From Rhodospirillales bacterium (GTDB lineage Bacteria; Pseudomonadota; Alphaproteobacteria; Rhodospirillales; Casp-alpha2), in NCBI GenBank assembly GCA_021775275.1, contig JAJFIE010000021.1, forward strand, positions 1-14,793: a stretch of DNA of 14,793 nucleotides, in the 5' to 3' direction. The position numbers and the translations under genes were made by a program. The notes beneath the pieces were generated by a model. It saw nothing but the letters and a program-made list of their open reading frames with translations. It searched no databases and was not told the origin of the DNA. Positions 13,229 to 14,793 of this stretch are shown in pieces. The number at the start of each line of letters is the position of its first letter. Position 1 is the stretch's first letter.

Positions 13229-14793
13229 TTATCCTCCAACCTTTTTCCGGTACATTCCCTGTGCGATTCGGTCGATGACCATGGCGCAGAACAAGATAGC
13301 GAGACCACCGAGCAAGCCCTGCCCCTTGGCCGCATACTGCAACGCCTCAAGGATTAGCGCGCCAAGTCCTTCAGCACCGATCAGGGATGCAATCACAACC
13401 ATGGACAGGCTCATCAGAATGGTTTGGTTTATCCCGGTCATGATCGATGGCATAGCGAGCGGAAACTCGACGTTCATCAGAAGCTGCCATTTGGAGCAAC
13501 CGAACGCGACCGCCGCCTCCTTGGTAGTTTCAGGAACGCCTCGCATACCAAGCGCCGTCAGTCGGATCACCGGCGGCATGGCAAAGATAATTGTCGCCAA
13601 CACCCCCGGTGGTTTACCGGTGCCAAAAAATGCGATGATGGGAATCAGGTAGACAAAGGCAGGCATGGTTTGCATGAAGTCCAACACTGGCTCGGCGAAG
13701 TTATAGGCGCGTTTGCTCTTGCCAAACCAGATGCCGAGTGGAATGCCGAAAACCACACAAAGCGCCGCGCCTGCGCCAATCAACGCAACGGTGATCATGG
13801 AGATCTCCCAAAGCCCCATGAAAGCCAGATACGCCAGCGACGCCGCCGTGAAAATGGCAACCCTTGGCCCTGCCAAACGGAATGCCATCACGACAATCAC
13901 CACCATAACAACAGGCCATGGGGTATCGATCAGGATGGTTTCCATGCCGTCCAGGATGTTGCGGATCGATAGTGTAACGCCATCGAACACATCACCGAAG
14001 TTATTGGCCAACCAGTCGAAGCCGGCATCGCCCTTTTTGGCCCAGTTGGCGAAGTATTCCTTCTTGACCGGAAAGTCGGTGATCGGGATCGTTCCACCAA
14101 TAAAGCCACCGGTGAGATCACTGAGAACCTTGTCCGGATTGGTTACGGTGAACCGGAACATGGTCAACGGCCAGATCGCAATCGACAGAAGGATTCCATA
14201 TATAGTACTGGTGCGGCTGACGCCCGCTTGCAATGTGGGATTAGCCCGCCAGTTCAGGTACTGCTTCTCATACGCGACATTGGCGTAGAAACCCTCAACC
14301 AGTTTCACTGCGACGAGAATGGCGACCCCGGTCAACAGGACGGATGTCGCCTCCCCTGCCGCCTGCGCGGCCATTTCACTTGCCTTGTCCGCCACTTTCT
14401 TCAGATTATCGGCAATCTTAAGCGCGGCATCGGCTGCCGCCTGATCACCAGCGGCAACGGCTTCCTGGGCCTGATTTTCGCGTTTGGCGATATTCGCGGT
14501 CAGCCGCTCGTAGCGAGCGATTTGATCAGCACCCAGTTCACCCCAGAGACCACGCCCTATTTGTACAAAGGCAAACAGTTCGAGGACAATGAAGGTCCAG
14601 AAGAAACCCCATACGCCCCGCATCGCCGCCCAAAACGGTCCAATCAAGGCTGCCATCATGTTCCATGACCAGGCAAAACCATTGGTTCCCTGAATCTTCG
14701 CGAACTGTTCGGCATAGTATGTCTCGTTAACCTGGACGAAATCGCCGACGGAACTTGAAAGCGTCTTGGCCCCCAGTTCGAGGCCCGTATCGG
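13229..14793 (-). CDS. ProW-type ABC transporter permease with long N-terminal region (N-terminus cut by window edge)
   Basis: The frame stays open to the right edge, so the beginning is missing and 520 residues are visible. The last 230 or so residues are a binding-protein-dependent permease domain of the glycine betaine/proline/choline class: VFGIPLGIWFGKSKRAYNF, EPVLDFMQTMPAFVYLIPI, and the EAA loop EAAVAFGCSKWQLLMNVEFP at about 425-444, followed by GAEGLGALILEALQ. Before this comes an unusual segment with several membrane helices and an Ala/Lys/Glu-rich stretch at about 84-149 (ARYERLTANIAKRENQAQEA and onward) that looks like a coiled coil. The role is probably uptake of a quaternary amine or similar compatible solute; the ATPase and binding protein must lie off the right edge. 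An internal ATG at 14659 is not the start, since open frame of the same character continues upstream. Confidence 0.88.
   Translation of the reverse strand, partial: DTGLELGAKTLSSSVGDFVQVNETYYAEQFAKIQGTNGFAWSWNMMAALIGPFWAAMRGVWGFFWTFIVLELFAFVQIGRGLWGELGADQIARYERLTANIAKRENQAQEAVAAGDQAAADAALKIADNLKKVADKASEMAAQAAGEATSVLLTGVAILVAVKLVEGFYANVAYEKQYLNWRANPTLQAGVSRTSTIYGILLSIAIWPLTMFRFTVTNPDKVLSDLTGGFIGGTIPITDFPVKKEYFANWAKKGDAGFDWLANNFGDVFDGVTLSIRNILDGMETILIDTPWPVVMVVIVVMAFRLAGPRVAIFTAASLAYLAFMGLWEISMITVALIGAGAALCVVFGIPLGIWFGKSKRAYNFAEPVLDFMQTMPAFVYLIPIIAFFGTGKPPGVLATIIFAMPPVIRLTALGMRGVPETTKEAAVAFGCSKWQLLMNVEFPLAMPSIMTGINQTILMSLSMVVIASLIGAEGLGALILEALQYAAKGQGLLGGLAILFCAMVIDRIAQGMYRKKVGG

Noticed and set aside
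13424..14288. Plus-strand open frames opposite the ABC permease
   Set aside because: The permease on the minus strand has clear helices and an EAA loop. The plus-strand products are low-complexity His/Asn/Arg-rich shadows.

Overview
The window is a sulfur-oxidation (Sox) gene island from a Gram-negative bacterium. It is most likely a proteobacterium, and the gene set and moderate GC content suggest an alphaproteobacterium; this placement is inferred from gene content only. Nearly every product in the Sox part carries a Tat or Sec signal or is a membrane protein, so the island encodes a periplasmic thiosulfate-oxidising machine and its redox and transport helpers.

Layout. Positions 1-1074 (minus) hold soxC, cut by the left edge. 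Positions 1204-1866 (minus) encode a Tat-exported SoxW-like thioredoxin. A small exported DsrE-like protein (1951-2412, plus) is divergent from it. The core operon then runs on the minus strand from about 7156 down to 2429: soxX, soxY, soxZ, soxA, soxB, ccdA/soxV. A strong GC hairpin followed by a T-rich run lies between soxA and soxB. The 212-bp divergent region above soxX contains a good sigma-70-like promoter overlapped by an AT-rich dyad. Rightward from it run a SoxS-like thioredoxin and an exported GlcG/HbpS-like protein.

The accessory block at 8270-11741 has two YeeE/YedE (SoxT/TsuA-like) transporters flanking a SoxH-like metallo-beta-lactamase-fold protein. In that protein the usual HxHxDH metal motif reads NGQGHA. 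Downstream of the second transporter, on the same strand, is an arginine deiminase/dimethylargininase-like amidinohydrolase (11800-12696). Convergent to it are a universal stress protein (12706-13149) and a ProW-type ABC permease with an unusual N-terminal half, cut by the right edge.

How the parts fit. SoxAX should attach thiosulfate to the C-terminal cysteine of SoxY (in SoxYZ), SoxB should hydrolyse the terminal sulfate, and SoxC (with SoxD, presumably off the left edge) should oxidise the remaining sulfane sulfur. CcdA would carry electrons across the membrane to the SoxW/SoxS-like thioredoxins, which keep SoxY or other carriers reduced. The two YeeE/YedE proteins probably move thiosulfate or sulfane sulfur across the inner membrane. 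The DsrE-like, HbpS-like and SoxH-like proteins are less understood companions. No regulator gene, tRNA, rRNA, mobile element or CRISPR array was found.
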